Shown here piece by piece: positions 11,401 to 23,128 of a stretch of DNA of 64,000 nucleotides. The stretch comes from Styela clava. Its lineage: Eukaryota; Chordata; Ascidiacea; Stolidobranchia; Styelidae. Below the pieces are notes generated by a model. That model was not told where the DNA came from. It was given only the letters and a program-made list of their open reading frames with translations, and did no database searches. A program made the translations under genes and the position numbers. Location of the stretch: the NCBI RefSeq assembly GCF_964204865.1, contig NC_135255.1, positions 12,987,135 through 13,051,134 on the forward strand, read 5' to 3'. Positions within the stretch are counted from its first letter, which is position 1, and each line of letters starts with the position of its first letter.

Positions 11401-11483
11401 AGGTATTTTTCAAATATTTTTTATTATACCGAAAAAACAACCGGGGCATTGCCCCGGTTGGCCCTATTGACGCGCCGCCACTG
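8474..11483. mobile_element. 3.0 kb hAT transposon, copy 1
   Basis: Ends CAGTGGCGGCGCGT and ACGCGCCGCCACTG. Flanks are TAATTTGG (8466-8473) and TAAGTTGG (11484-11491), an 8 bp duplication with one later change. Units 2 and 5 show the uninterrupted site. It holds a decayed minus-strand transposase. Near both ends it has GC-rich CCGGGG/CCCCGG palindromic stretches. Confidence 0.95.
8961..10785 (-). pseudogene. hAT transposase, ZMYM1/DUF4371-like, broken
   Basis: Pieces in different frames (10785-10180, 10216-9758, 9754-9326, 9299-8961) follow the order of a ZMYM1-like hAT transposase. They show FGFRDLKHLSERARDHQSS (N-terminal), QSDETTDIT and YDGAAVMSGS (RNase-H-like acidic positions), HCYAHQFN, PTRWNFQSR, and the C-terminal dimerisation motif ADAQRTFSTLKRIKTYLRN. 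Frameshifts separate the pieces. One base more than in copies 2 and 3 near 9010 also breaks the C-terminal end in this copy. It is not functional as it stands. Confidence 0.85.
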
Positions 11484-11571
11484 TAAGTTGGTATTATTAT
11501 TATTGGCGCTACGTCGATTTGCCCAATGTGCGAGGCTATTGCAGTTGAGATCTAGCTAGTATCAGTTAGAC

Positions 11572-14133
11572 ATCAGGGCGTGCCTGAGAATTAGCGATCT
11601 TTGCAGCATGGTATTTTGTTAGTATGTCGTCACGCTTGATTACTTATCGATCTTAAGATCGGTAAGTATGTTCATGGTATTTGTCTGCTTGTCTGTTAGA
11701 TGAACGCGATATCTCAAGAAGGCGAGGTTGAATCTGCTCCAAATTTTGCATGTGCATTTATCACATCTCGTAGCAGAAGCCTATTGATTTTGGATGAATT
11801 ATGTCGTATAATTAGTGAGTTATTAATTAATTAGTGATGGGACACGCGGTGTCACTATAGAGCCATGATTGGAAGCCACAGTTTCGATTGATAAGTCTTC
11901 GGTCTCCAACCGATGTTCTCGTTTCATTTATTGCTAACTGCACAACAAGAATTAGATCTGCCGCTCATACTGATTGTCTATGTTCATTCTCAATGCCATC
12001 ACACAGAAGTATGAAAGTATTTTTGTATGTACTGTATATATTATATATATTCTGTATATATATTTTGATGTAATGTGACATAGAACGATTACAAGAACAA
12101 TGTTTGTTTTATGCGAGGATCTGCATTTAGGCATATTTCATGTTTTCGTGCATGTAAACTCAAACCGTTAATACAGACCGGTTTTGATAAGGGCTGTAGT
12201 CTAACATAGCACCACAATCTTGTGATTTTTTACCCTCGAGGTAATTATCACATTTTACCATAACAAAATTCTGGTTTATCTTTTTTCGTATCGACTGTTG
12301 ATGAAAAGTAAGATCATGTATTTTGACCAATAAGAGGCTGTGGGCGTGTAGATGAAACCTTAGATCAGGGTCGTCCGATCTTTTTGGCCAAAGGGCCACA
12401 TGTAATTTACTGATAAGTGCGTGGCCCACTTAACATTGTAGTGATGTTTTAGTTTTGCTACACTGACTACAGGTTTATAAAAAAAAAAAAATACCCTTAC
12501 GCCAAACTTTCAAAGTTATTAGAACAATAAAACTGTTGTTTCCCAACCATTGATGGGGCGCCATCAGTGGTTATTCCAAAAAGTTTCGCAAAAAACAAGT
12601 TAAGACGCTTGATCATTTCCATCACAGCTCCCAACAAATAATTATCCATAGTCGTGCCACTAATTGGGACAATGGCTGTGAATTCTTCAGGAATTTCAAA
12701 ATCATCATTAACCCCACGCATGAAGAGCAGTAGACTTAATGCCAGTATTTTCGTTAAGCGCCGAGGAATACGATGAAAACTTTCCCGCTTTTGCAATTGA
12801 AGCTTCTGCTATAGATTTCCCAAGCTCTTCAACACGAAGAGAATCGTCTGTATTGACAGGCTTATATTTGCAAACGACTCTTTTATTTCCGGACATCAAT
12901 ACTCAATTGTTTTTTTATTCAATTCCGAAAAATATAGCGCGGGCCACTCGAAATGTTTGCGCGGGCCACATATGGCCCGCGGGTCACGGGTTAGACGACC
13001 CTGCCTTAGATTATATCGGAGGGCAAATAACAGTACATCACATATGCGTTAAGTATTTCACGTTTTTGCTCAGAATTAAGTTCTGGAAACGTCGTTTACA
13101 ACTCAGTAATGCGATAAATGAAAACATCATTTCACATGACGTATATTCACGGTTTTTGTCATAACGGGGCCCTTGCAAGATCTAGAAAAAATCGCGCCTG
13201 CGGCGTTACCCGCAAGGGGGAAGGTAAAGAAATATTTTGAGGGAAGTAGAAGCGGACGCTCGTTAGGAGGGGTCGATAGATGCACGCGGGTCGTTGCGCC
13301 GGACGAAAGGCGGTAATTCGTCCGGTTTGCTGCCCCGACCCATTTAGACCCCTGAGTAATTTGGATAACACATCATAAACCGGTAACTCCTAATGGAAGT
13401 CGAGTTTCATCAATGTCCGGGTCCGTAATCACTCAACCGTGGCGACATTTTTGTGATAAACTTGATCTCAATTGCTTCGTATAACTTAAATATGGCATCC
13501 ATACCTATTACCATTCCGAGATATTACCTGGAATCACTGAAGCGTGACTGGGGGTAGGAGAAAAAAATGCATTTAAATAAATATTTTAAACGTGCCCATG
13601 TCTTTAGATTCTTAATAAGATTCGCCAGAAGATTGCAATAATTTAAAATCCCTATACCGTGACTGGGGGTGGATGTAAAAAAATATTTAAAAAAAAACAT
13701 TGACCTAACCTTTCCAACCATCCTTATGTTTTTCAATTCCTAACAGGACCTCTCAGAGGCCTGTAATAAGGCAAAATCACTGGGTCGTGACCGGGGGGTA
13801 GGAGAAAAAAAATCCTCAAAAAATTTCGAATAACTTTTCCAACTATTTTCATGTACTATATTTTTTAATATCCTCATTCCGAGCCGCACAACATTCCAAA
13901 GTCACTGGAGCGTAACGGGGAGGGGAAAATACCAAATTTCCGGTCATGAAATATTCAATAAATTGTTCTTATCGGTAATTAGGCAACGCATTGCCGAAAA
14001 TCGTTTTGACTCGTCTTCTCTGGCTCGATCGTTCTGAAAAATATTCTTAGTAAGTTAGGATTAGTTAGATCTAAACCCCGACCCTCATGTCAATTTTTGT
14101 CCGGATCGGCACGCCAGTCTTCAAGGAAACGCA
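11572..14133. repeat. Unclassified linker segment, unit 2
   Basis: Complete linker from CAGGGCGTGCCTGAG (11574) to the upstream block. It contains a palindrome CGATCTTAAGATCG near 11648, a TATA microsatellite around 12030-12063, the 0.64 kb hAT and the decayed satellite. I see no gene. Confidence 0.7.
12366..13003. mobile_element. 0.64 kb hAT element, copy 2
   Basis: Same termini as copy 1, with perfect CCTTAGAT duplications at 12358-12365 and 13004-13011. The minus-strand transposase remnant lies at 12497-12899 (ITTDGAPSMVGK conserved). Confidence 0.93.
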
Positions 14134-14511
14134 CGTCAAATAAAATGGCCGATTGACGGCTTGAACTGCCAGTAATTCAGACAGTGAACTTGTTTCATTC
14201 CCGATATCTATAACAAGACATAAAAGTGAAACTAATTAGCATGATCATAAATCATCGAGGACTATTTGAAAAAGTAGTATAGTCAAGAATAATTTTGAAA
14301 TATTTTCAAAATTCTCTAATACATCTCTTTCACTTTAGAATAATAAACTAGCAATTTGGAAGATACGAGAGATCTATTGAGTATACTTATTATCCTCAAT
14401 CTTAGTTATGTTTCACTTTTATAATATAACTTGGTATTATTATTGGCTCTACGTCGAGACGCACAATGTGTGAGGCCATTGCAATTGAGATCTAGCTAGT
14501 ATCAGTTAGAC
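14134..14511 (+). promoter_or_regulatory. Conserved upstream block of lectin-like gene, unit 2
   Basis: Uninterrupted block ending in TCTAGCTAGTATCAGTTAG 273 bp before the start codon at 14784. An acceptor TTTTAG at 14713 opens the 5' UTR exon 14714-14783, so an upstream cis intron or spliced-leader addition is likely. Inferred from position only. Confidence 0.5.
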
Positions 14512-14783
14512 ATGCAAATTTGAAAGATTGTAGTTTTTTATATTTCCATATATCGAATCCGGTGACTGGGCTAAAAACATTTACAATCGGAATTTTTGTA
14601 AATTCAAAAAATCAGGTATAATAAAAATTTCATTTTCTGTTTAAATATAGAAATCCGTTTTTAAATCATAATTTTACGTTTTTTTATGTTTTATAATTGT
14701 AAATTAATTTTAGGTCGAACACAAGAGACAAAGGAACACAATTTGGCAAATAGACTTGTTCAGAAACAAAGACATACAATATA

Positions 14784-16791
14784 ATGGGTAATATTGTGAT
14801 GTTGGTATTTACCTATCATGTTTACGATTACATCATATTAAATGCGGAATAGGTATAAAGTGTATCAAATGTACATTTTAAATGTTTGGTATGTTTTATT
14901 TGAAGGAAATACCAAAAGAAATGTTATCATTTCGTTGGTAGCAGTTGTTCTTATAATCAGCGGCATTGTAGTTGCGATTGTAACAAATATGAACACTTTT
15001 TGTTCTAATATCACCACTACAACTCCGACGAATACTACTGCCGCTTCAACAACTACTGAGACTATTCAGATGTTAACTGATCCAGGTTGGCTATAAATAT
15101 CTGAAAACGAAAAGTGGCATAATTTTAAATAAAAAGGGTAACAAGGTCCCGGTTTCAAACTCTTACTTAACAGACGGGTGCAAAATGCACTTGAATTGCA
15201 TGTGCATGCGAATGATATATTTATTATCAATCGAAACAAGTCATTCAAGCAGTCAAGTAATTAGTATCAGAGACATCCAATTAATCTATTAATTCAAAAA
15301 AAATGTTCACGTCGGGTAGATTTGTGATGGAGGGAATGCATAATATACAACTATCCTATAGTGACAAATGATTTATAGGACTTCTGTGCGCTACTACAAA
15401 TATTCTATCATTGAATAAACGAACGTTTTTTGATTGGTAGTAGATGCGCTATGTACTATAACAATTCGGGTTCAAAATGAATTACGATTGCACCTATTGT
15501 TTAAATATCTCGGATAGGTTTCATTGACTGAACAAGTTATATTTAAACCTCTCTGTTTTTACTCATTTCCAAAAATTTTGAGCTTGAACAGAATAAACTT
15601 GATCGATCTTAACTTATTCTGCAGATCCGGCTTGTTACTGGATTGAAATCGATAAATCAATCAACATGAATTATGATGATGCGGTTGACGCCTGTTTGAA
15701 AAAGAATGGAGTTATTGGTTCTCCGAAGGATGAAAATGCTCTTAACGCATTCATGGACTATGTGAGGCCGGAAAGAGGATACCGTAGAAGATTATGGACA
15801 AGTTCACAGATTGATCCTGAGGTAATTAACTGTCTTAGAAAACACTAAATCAAAACATTTGAGTTCAAAAGGGTTTGTATATGTTTTTCCATGCGTTAAT
15901 TAAACAATTCCAAAAAATTAGCAAAAGCCAAAAACTGTTGCTAGAGGCTGGTAGAGGCTGGTATAGGCAACGAAATATTTTGTAGTTATATTTTTTTAAA
16001 CAAGAGAATGATGCTTAAATATATAGATACGAATGCCAAAGCGAAGCATTAGCCTACCTTACCTTCTACAGAAACCTTACGTAGTCTACTGTACGGTACG
16101 ATGGAAAAAACTTACGCGTTTCGCGTAGAATGAGAGAGGTCGCTGAACCGCTACAAATAATTTTTTAATTTTGAAGAGGTCATCACACAAATTTCGGACG
16201 GAAAATCGAATCACATAGAATCATAAAGCACACATGAAGTTTAGAAATAAATTAAGTAGTAGATCTCAAGCGAAAAATACGTTCTTAAACCATTAAAATT
16301 TCGAAGCAATTGGTCTAGTAGTAGATGAGGAAAGCAGTTTTTTCATAAAAAGAAGAAAAATATCAGCGAAAACAACAAACAACCTCATAATAACAAAACG
16401 ATCCATAGATACACTAAAATGAGTTTAATAAAATATTGCTGTTATCCCCCCCCAATCGAATTCTCCCAGCAATTCCAACCTTTGAACTAACTTATTAATA
16501 TTGCTTTAATTAAACCATGCTATCTCTCAAATTCAATTGACTTATTTTTAGACGAATGTGATATCACCTGAGGGTGCATACACCAAATGGTCAAAATGGC
16601 AACCCGACCTAGGGTCTCCGTTCGTAACTTTTACCGGAGTTATGCTGATGGTACATGTAGACGAGACAACAGACAAGAACGGGATGGCAAATTGGTTTGT
16701 CACATCACTAGTATACGGAGTTGTATGCCAGACTTATCTAAATGACAAAAAAAGGCCAACCGATGTTGATTACCTCGATGGATCATGTTAA
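14784..16791 (+). CDS. Type II membrane C-type-lectin-like protein, unit 2
   Basis: Exons 14784-14787, 14906-15085, 15625-15821, 16552-16791 (206 residues). Same architecture as the unit 1 gene: basic tail, one membrane helix, Thr-rich stalk, lectin-like domain. The stalk is ten residues shorter. One threonine/proline repeat and the segment before the final TDPG are missing, so the stalk ends QMLTDPG. The domain keeps CYW, NYDDAVDAC and GVVCQ and ends in Cys, with exon 4 reading YTKWSKWQPD. The exon 3 acceptor is followed by ATCCGG instead of GTCCGG, giving Asp instead of Gly at the junction. AATAAA at 16970 is a possible poly(A) signal. All splice sites are intact; ligand unknown. Confidence 0.85.
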
Positions 16792-17633
16792 AATGAATTT
16801 ATTCAGAGATTAAAACGATTATTACGTATATGATTTTTTTCTAATATTCGCCAATCCCGTGATACTTCTTATCTGTCAATTTCTCATAAATTGCAGATGT
16901 ATAAACTGGCGTTTCAATTGTAGAAGAATGCCAATATAATTGACATAAGTCATCTGCAAAAGAACTGACAATAAAAATCGGTTAGATTTGCCCAAATTGC
17001 CAATGTTTTGGAGCAAGCCAATAAACTCATTTTATTTTGGAAAACGATGCATGTTGTATATCTCAACGATGTGTTGACAAAATCATTAAGTTTGCATCTT
17101 GAACGCCATAATAATTACATACATACAAAATTCAAAAAAAATCGATACTGACAGTTTCCTTATGAAAGTGTGACATACTTTGTATTCGAATAAAATTTCT
17201 ACTTCATCTAGTGTCGTATTGAAAAAACCATTGCGGGTTTTTAGGTGAAAGTGAACATATCAGTTCTGCGATGAAAAAAAAAGATACCGAAACCGGCCTG
17301 TATGGTGGAGAAAGAATGAACTAGTTTATGTTTCTGTAATCTGCAGACGATCGTTGTTAATTTATATTTCTGCCGCATAACCAGAACATCCAAGGTATTG
17401 AGGAGAATGATCTCACAGTCTGAGACATATATCTTATTCAAGAGGTAGTCGCTTGATGATTTATACAAGATAGAACTTTGAAAGTGCAAAGACAGCAAGA
17501 CAGTTTTGGGTAGTTCAATTATTGGACATTTGCAGAGTATACATACGCTTCTTTTGGATGCATTTGGTCTCTTAAGAGTAAATGAATAGTCCGGTAAGAT
17601 GACATAGAAGAGAAGTGGTATTCACGTCAATTA
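16792..17633. other. 3' flank of unit 2 gene, no further gene seen
   Basis: Same content as 7261-8106, with a candidate AATAAA at 16970. Nothing else recognised. Confidence 0.6.
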
Positions 17634-18067
17634 AAATGGCCGATTGACGGCTTGAACTGCCAGTAATTCAGACAGCAAACTTGTTTTATTCCCGATATCT
17701 ATAACAAGACATAAAAATCAAACTATAGCATGGCTATCGAGGACTATTTAAAAAAGTAGTATAGCCAAGAATAAATTTGAAATATTATTAAAATTTCTTA
17801 TATAACTGTTTCACTTTGGAATAATAAACTAGCAATTTTGCAACGACGCGAGATATATTGGTTTACCCACATTGACATAGAAGAGTACACTTTACATAGT
17901 GATCCAACATTTTTGTATATGCGTTTTTACAATTGAGTATACCCATTATCCCCAATTTTAGTCGTGTTCCACATTTATAATATAATTTGGTATTATTATT
18001 ATTGGCGCTACGATTTGCCCAATGTGCGAGGCTATTGCAGTTGAGATCTAGCTAGTATCAGTTAGAC
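17634..18067 (+). promoter_or_regulatory. Second upstream block, unit 2 (empty hAT site)
   Basis: Uninterrupted second block. TAATTTGG at 17983-17990 is the empty target of the 3.0 kb hAT. It leads directly into the diverged lectin-like copy at 18307, supporting a promoter origin. Confidence 0.5.
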
Positions 18068-18306
18068 ATACAATTTGAAAGATTGTAGTTCTTTATATTT
18101 CAAAATAGCGGCCCCGTTGACTGACCTGAAAATAATTACAAACAGAATTTTGTAAATTCAAAAAACCTGGTATGACATAATTTTGCCATTTTCTGTAAAT
18201 ATAGCACTCCGATTATAAATACTTATAAATGGATTTTAGGTAGAATATGGGAAACAAACAGAGAAAAAGTATCTGAAGCAGTTGGGAAAAAAAGAAACAC
18301 AATAAA

Positions 18307-18630
18307 ATGGGTAATAATATAATGTTGTTATTTACCTATCATGTTTACTACTACATCATATTGAATGCGGAATAAGTAAGTATAAAGTGTATCAAATGTA
18401 CATTTAAAATCGTTGGTATGTTTTATTTGAAGGAAATACCAGAAGAAATGCGATCATTTCGTTGATTGCCGCTGTTGTTATAATCTGCTGCATTGTAGTC
18501 GCGGTTTTAACGAATAAGAACACTTTTTCTTCTACTATCACCACTACAACTCCGACGAATACTACTGCCGCTTAAACAACTACTGAGACTACGCAGATGA
18601 TAACAGAGAAGAAGACTACAAATGATCCAG
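18307..18630 (+). pseudogene. Lectin-like gene relic, exons 1-2 only
   Basis: Exon 1 (18307-18310, ATGG before GTAATA) and exon 2 (18433-18630) of a more diverged family member, closest to the copy at 44844. The membrane helix reads VVIICCIVVAVLTN. An in-frame TAA replaces a Ser codon in the Thr-rich stalk (GCC GCT TAA). Lectin-domain exons are absent because homology stops in the following intron, where a hAT end and then the next linker begin. A pseudogene beyond reasonable doubt. Confidence 0.88.
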
Positions 18631-18902
18631 GTTGGCTATAAAAATCCGAAAAAAAGCAAGCGACATAAATAATTTTTCAAACTAGAATGTAACAGAGTGC
18701 CCTCGTCCATCTGTTACTTAACAGCCCGGTGCAAAATGCATTTGAAATGCATGTACATTCTTATGATATATTTACAATTAATCGAAAAAATTCCCAAGCA
18801 GTCATGTAATTAGCATCAGAGACATCCAATTAATCTAATATTTCAATAGATGTGATTACGTCGGGATGGTATGTGATGGATATAATGCATATGCAGCTAT
18901 CA

Positions 18903-19479
18903 CAGTGGTTCTCGTACTTTTTGAAAAAATATTCCACCGCGGACCCCTTGCAATTTTTTGATCCCCGGCCTTGTTCATAGCTAATTTCCGATACGCCAGC
19001 TTTTCGGAAACGAAGTTTATCGATCCCATATTAATCTTCCAGTTCTCACATCATGTCAGTATTCTGTTGCTCGGAGTATAATGTTAACTACGTCTCCAAG
19101 AAGTGTTTCATCGCCACTTTACGAATTTCATAATCTCGACCATTTCGAACTGTAGCGGATCGCCTGCACCATGCATGATCATTTATCAATACTTCGCAAT
19201 CAAAGTGGACTAGGTGCCAGTTGAAATTATAACCTACCCATCCTAAATAATAACTGACAATCATAAAATGGCCAAAACATTGCTGTGATCAAATCCAAAA
19301 CACAAGCACCGTTATTATACGCTGGATGTCACAGATATTTGAGCAATAAAACTATTCTAACTGACTACGGTATTAGTGGAATGAAGTTTTGTTAAACGGA
19401 TATTTTATCATCGCCTTGTAGATTTGACAAATTTTTGCCTTGAAAGAGCTGAGAACAGTAGTTTCAGCATGTTTTAGGC
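18903..19479. mobile_element. hAT fragment with CAGTGGTTCTCG left end
   Basis: Left end CAGTGGTTCTCGTACTTTTT, same as at 45441, then a GATCCCCGGCC junction into different internal DNA. There is no right terminus, and the sequence runs into the linker of unit 3. Probably a truncated longer relative of the 45441 element. Confidence 0.6.
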
Positions 19480-20453
19480 CAGGGCGTGCCTGAGAAATAG
19501 CGATCTTTGCAGCATGATATTTTGTTAGTATGTCGTCACGCTCGATTACTTATCGATCTTAAGATCGGTAAGTATGTTCATGGTATTTGTCTGTTTGTCT
19601 GTTAGATGAACGCGATATCTCAAGAAGGCAAGGTTGAATCTGCTCCAAATTTTGTGCATTTATCACATCTCGGACCAGAAGCCTATTGATTTTGGATGAA
19701 TTATGTCGTATAATTAGTGAGATATTAATTAATAAGTGATGGGACACGCGGTGTCACTATAGAGCCATGATTCGAAACCACAGTTTCGATTGATAAGTCT
19801 TCGGTCTCCAACCGATGTTCTCGTTTTATTGATTGCTAACTGCACAACAAGAATTAGATCTGCCGCTCATACTGATTGTCTATGTTCATTCTCAATGCCA
19901 TCACACAGAAGTATGAAAGTATTTTTGTATATACTGTATATATATATTGTGTATATATATTTTGATGTAACGTGACATGGAACGATTACAAGAACAATGT
20001 TTGTTTTATGCGAGGATCTTCATTTAGGCATATTTCATGTTTTCGTGCATGTAATTACCTGACCATTATTACCTGACTATTATCGTGACCTCTCAGAGGC
20101 CTGTAATAAGTCAAAATCACTGGGTCGTGACTGTGGGGTAGGAGAAAAAAAATCCTTAAAAAATTTCAAATAACTTTTCCAACTATTTCTATGTACTAAA
20201 TTTCTTAATATCCTCATTCCGAGCCGCACAACATTCCAAAGTCAATGGAGCGTAACGCGGAGGTTAAATACCAATTTTCCGGTTGTGCAATATTCAATAA
20301 ATTGTTCTTATTGGTAATTAAGCAACGCGTTGCCCAAAAACGTTTTTGACTCGCTCTCTCTGGCTCGATCGTTCTGAAAAATATTCTTAGTTAGTTAGGT
20401 CTAAACCCCTCAATTTTTGTCCGGATCGGCACGCCAGTTTTCAAGGAAACGCA
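19480..20453. repeat. Unclassified linker segment, unit 3, with internal deletion
   Basis: Linker lacking the 0.64 kb hAT and about 1 kb beyond it. The junction carries a short duplicated filler, ATTACCTGAC(C/T)ATT twice (about 20053-20083), absent from the other units. Confidence 0.75.
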
Positions 20454-20831
20454 CGTCAAATAAAATGGCCGATTGACGGCTTGAACTGCCAGTAAATCAG
20501 ATCGTGAATTTGTTTCATTCTCGTTATCTATAACAAGACATAAAAGTGAAACTAATTAGTATGATCATAAATCATCGAGGACTATTTGAAAAAGAAGTAT
20601 AGTCAAGAATAATTTTTAAATATTTTTAAAATTCTCTAATAAATCTCTTTCACTTTGGAATAATAAACTAGTAATTTGGAAGATACGAGAGATCTATTGA
20701 GTATACTTATTATCCTCAATCTTAGTTATGTTTCACTTTTATAATATAACTTGGTATTATTATTGGCTCTACGTCGAGACGCACAATGTGTGAGGCCATT
20801 GCGATTGAGATCTAGTTAGTATCAGTTAGAC
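20454..20831 (+). promoter_or_regulatory. Conserved upstream block of lectin-like gene, unit 3
   Basis: Ends 273 bp before the start codon at 21104. Reads TCTAGTTAGTATCAGTTAG, as in unit 4. Acceptor TTTTAG opens the 5' UTR exon at 21034. Confidence 0.5.
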
Positions 20832-21103
20832 ATACAAATTTGAAAGATTGTAGTTTTTTATATTTCCATATATAGGCCCCGGTGACTAGGCTGAAAACAT
20901 TTACAATCGGAATTTTTGTAAATTCAAAAAATCAGGTATAATAAAAATTTCATTTTTTGTTTAAATATAGAAATCCGTTTATAAATCATAATTTTACGTT
21001 TTTTTATGTTTTATAATTGTAAATTAATTTTAGGTCGAACACAAGAAACAAAGGAACACAATTTGGCAAATAGACTTGTTCAGAAACAAAGACATACAAT
21101 ATA

Positions 21104-23128
21104 ATGGGTAATATTGTGATGTTGGTATTTACCTATCATGTTTTCGATTACATCATATTAAATGCGGAATAGGTATAAAGTGTATCAAATGTACATTTTA
21201 AATATTTGGTATGTTTTATTTGAAGGAAATACCAGAAGAAATGTTATCATTTCGTTGATAGCAGTTGTTCTTATAATCAGCGGCATTTTAGTTGCGATTG
21301 TAACAAATATGAACACTTTTTCTTCTACTATCACCACTACCACTCCGACTACAACTCCGACGAATACTACTGCCGCTTCAACAACTACTGAGAATGTCCA
21401 GATGTTAACAGAAAAAAAGACCACAACTGATCCAGGTTGGCTATAAATACCTGAAAACGAAAAGTGGCATAATTTAAAAAAAAAAGGGTAACAAGGTCCC
21501 GGTTTCAAACTCTTACTTAACAGACGGGTGCAAAATGCACTTGAATTGCATGTGCATGCGAATGATATATTTATAATCAATCGAAACAAGTCACTGAAGC
21601 AGTCTATAATTAGTATCAGAGACATCTAATTAATCTATTAATTCAAAAAAATGTTCACGTCGGGATGATATGTGATGGAGGGAATGCATAATATACAACT
21701 ATCCTATAGTGACAAATAATATATTGGACTTCTGTGCGCTTCTACAAATATTCTATCATTGAATAAACGAACGTTTTTTGATTGGCAGTAAACGCGCTAT
21801 TTACTATAACAATTCGGGTTCAAAATGAATTACGATCGCACCTATTGTTTAAATATCTCGGATATGTTTCATTGACTGAACAAGTTATATTTAACCTCTC
21901 TGTTTTTACTCATTTCCAAAAATTTTGAGCTTGAACAGAATAAACTTGATCGATCTTAACTTATTATGCAGGTCCGGTTTGTTACTGGATTGAAATCGAT
22001 AAATCAAAAAGCATGAATTATGATAAAGCGGTTGACGCCTGTTTGAAAAAGAATGGATTTATTGGTTCTCCGAAGGATGAAAATGCTCTTAACGCATTTA
22101 TGGACTATGTGAGGCCGGAACTAGGAAACCGTAGAAGAATATGGACAAGTTTACAGATTGATCCTGAGGTAATTAACTGTCTTAGAAAATACTAAATCAA
22201 AACATTTGAGTTCAAAAAGGTTTGTATATGTTTTTACATGTGTTGATTGAACAATTCGAAAAAATTAGCAATAACTGTTGCTAGAGGCTGGTAGAGGCTA
22301 ACCATAAGCAACGAAATATTTTGTAGTTATATTTTTTAAACAGGAGAATGATGCTTAAATATATAGATACGAATGCCAAAGCGAAGCATTAGCCTACCTT
22401 ACCTTTTACCGAAACCTTACGTAGTCTACTGTACGGTACGATGGAAAAAACTTACGCGTTTCGCGTAGCATGAGAGAGGTCGCTGAACCGTTACAAATGA
22501 TTTTTTTAATTTCGAAGAAGTCTTCACACAAATTTCGGACGGAAAATCGAATCACATAGACTCTTAAAGCACACAGGAAGTTTAAAAATAAATTAAGTAG
22601 TAGATCTCAAGCGAAAAATACGTTCTTGAACCACTAAAATTTCGAAGCAATTGGTCTAGTAGTAGATGAGGAAAGCAGTTTTTTCATACAAAGAAGAAAA
22701 ATATCAACGAAAACAACAAACAACCTCATAATAACAAAACGATCCATAGATACACTAGAATGAGTTTAATAAAATATTGCTTTTATCCCCCCCAATCGAA
22801 TTCTCCCAGCAATTCCAACCTTTGAGCTAACTTATTAATATTGCTTTAATTAAACCATGCTATCTCTCAAATTTAATTAACTTATTTTTAGACGAATGTG
22901 ATATCACCTGAGGGTGCATACACCAAATGGTCGAAAGGGAAACCCTTAGGGTCTCCGTTCGTAACTTTTACCGGAGTTATGCTGATGGTACATGTAGACG
23001 AGACAACAGACAAGAACGGGATGTCAAATTGGACCCTTACATCACTAGCATACGGAGTTGTATGCCAGACTTATCTAAATGACGAAAAAAGGCCAACCGA
23101 TGTTGATTACCTCGATGGATCATGTTAA
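21104..23128 (+). CDS. Type II membrane C-type-lectin-like protein, unit 3
   Basis: Exons 21104-21107, 21226-21435, 21972-22168, 22892-23128 (215 residues), all phases consistent. Same architecture as the unit 1 gene, with the full-length Thr-rich stalk. Exon 3 starts PVCYW with NYDKAVDAC. Exon 4 is one codon shorter and reads YTKWSKGKPLGSP, with MSNWTLTSLAYG before the final VVCQ, so the loop that would hold ligand differs from units 1 and 2. NWT in exon 4 creates an extra sequon. The AATAAA found downstream of units 1, 2 and 5 is changed to AATCAG here. Confidence 0.85.

Larger units (their letters stand above)
1..11573. repeat. Tandem array unit 1 (5' end outside window)
   Basis: First of five homologous segmental units. 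Position 1 matches position about 12083 in unit 2, 27826 in unit 4 and 37216 in unit 5. Order: linker with the 0.64 kb hAT and a decayed satellite, upstream block, 1.3 kb hAT, lectin-like gene (5289-7260), 3' flank, second upstream block, 3.0 kb hAT. Its first 4 kb is almost identical to 37216-41000 in unit 5. It is the only unit with a 1.3 kb insertion just before the start codon. Confidence 0.93.
11572..19479. repeat. Tandem array unit 2
   Basis: Homologous to unit 1 but without the 3.0 kb hAT (empty site TAATTTGG at 17983-17990) and without the 1.3 kb hAT. It keeps a second, diverged lectin-like copy (18307-18630) after the second upstream block. In units 1, 3 and 4 that position jumps straight to the next linker, so the second copy has been lost there. 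Confidence 0.92.

Noticed and set aside
12739-13164. Plus-strand 141-codon frame over the 0.64 kb hAT
   Set aside because: It runs over the hAT terminus into linker DNA and is antisense to the transposase fragment.
14842-15096. Start at MRNRYKV for the lectin-like proteins
   Set aside because: The frame is closed in unit 1, whereas ATGG|GTAATA and the downstream acceptor are kept in all seven copies.
21185-21625. Minus-strand frame of up to 146 codons with a Val-rich stretch
   Set aside because: It is the antisense shadow of the Thr-rich stalk exon (ACT/ACA repeats read backwards as GTT/GTA).
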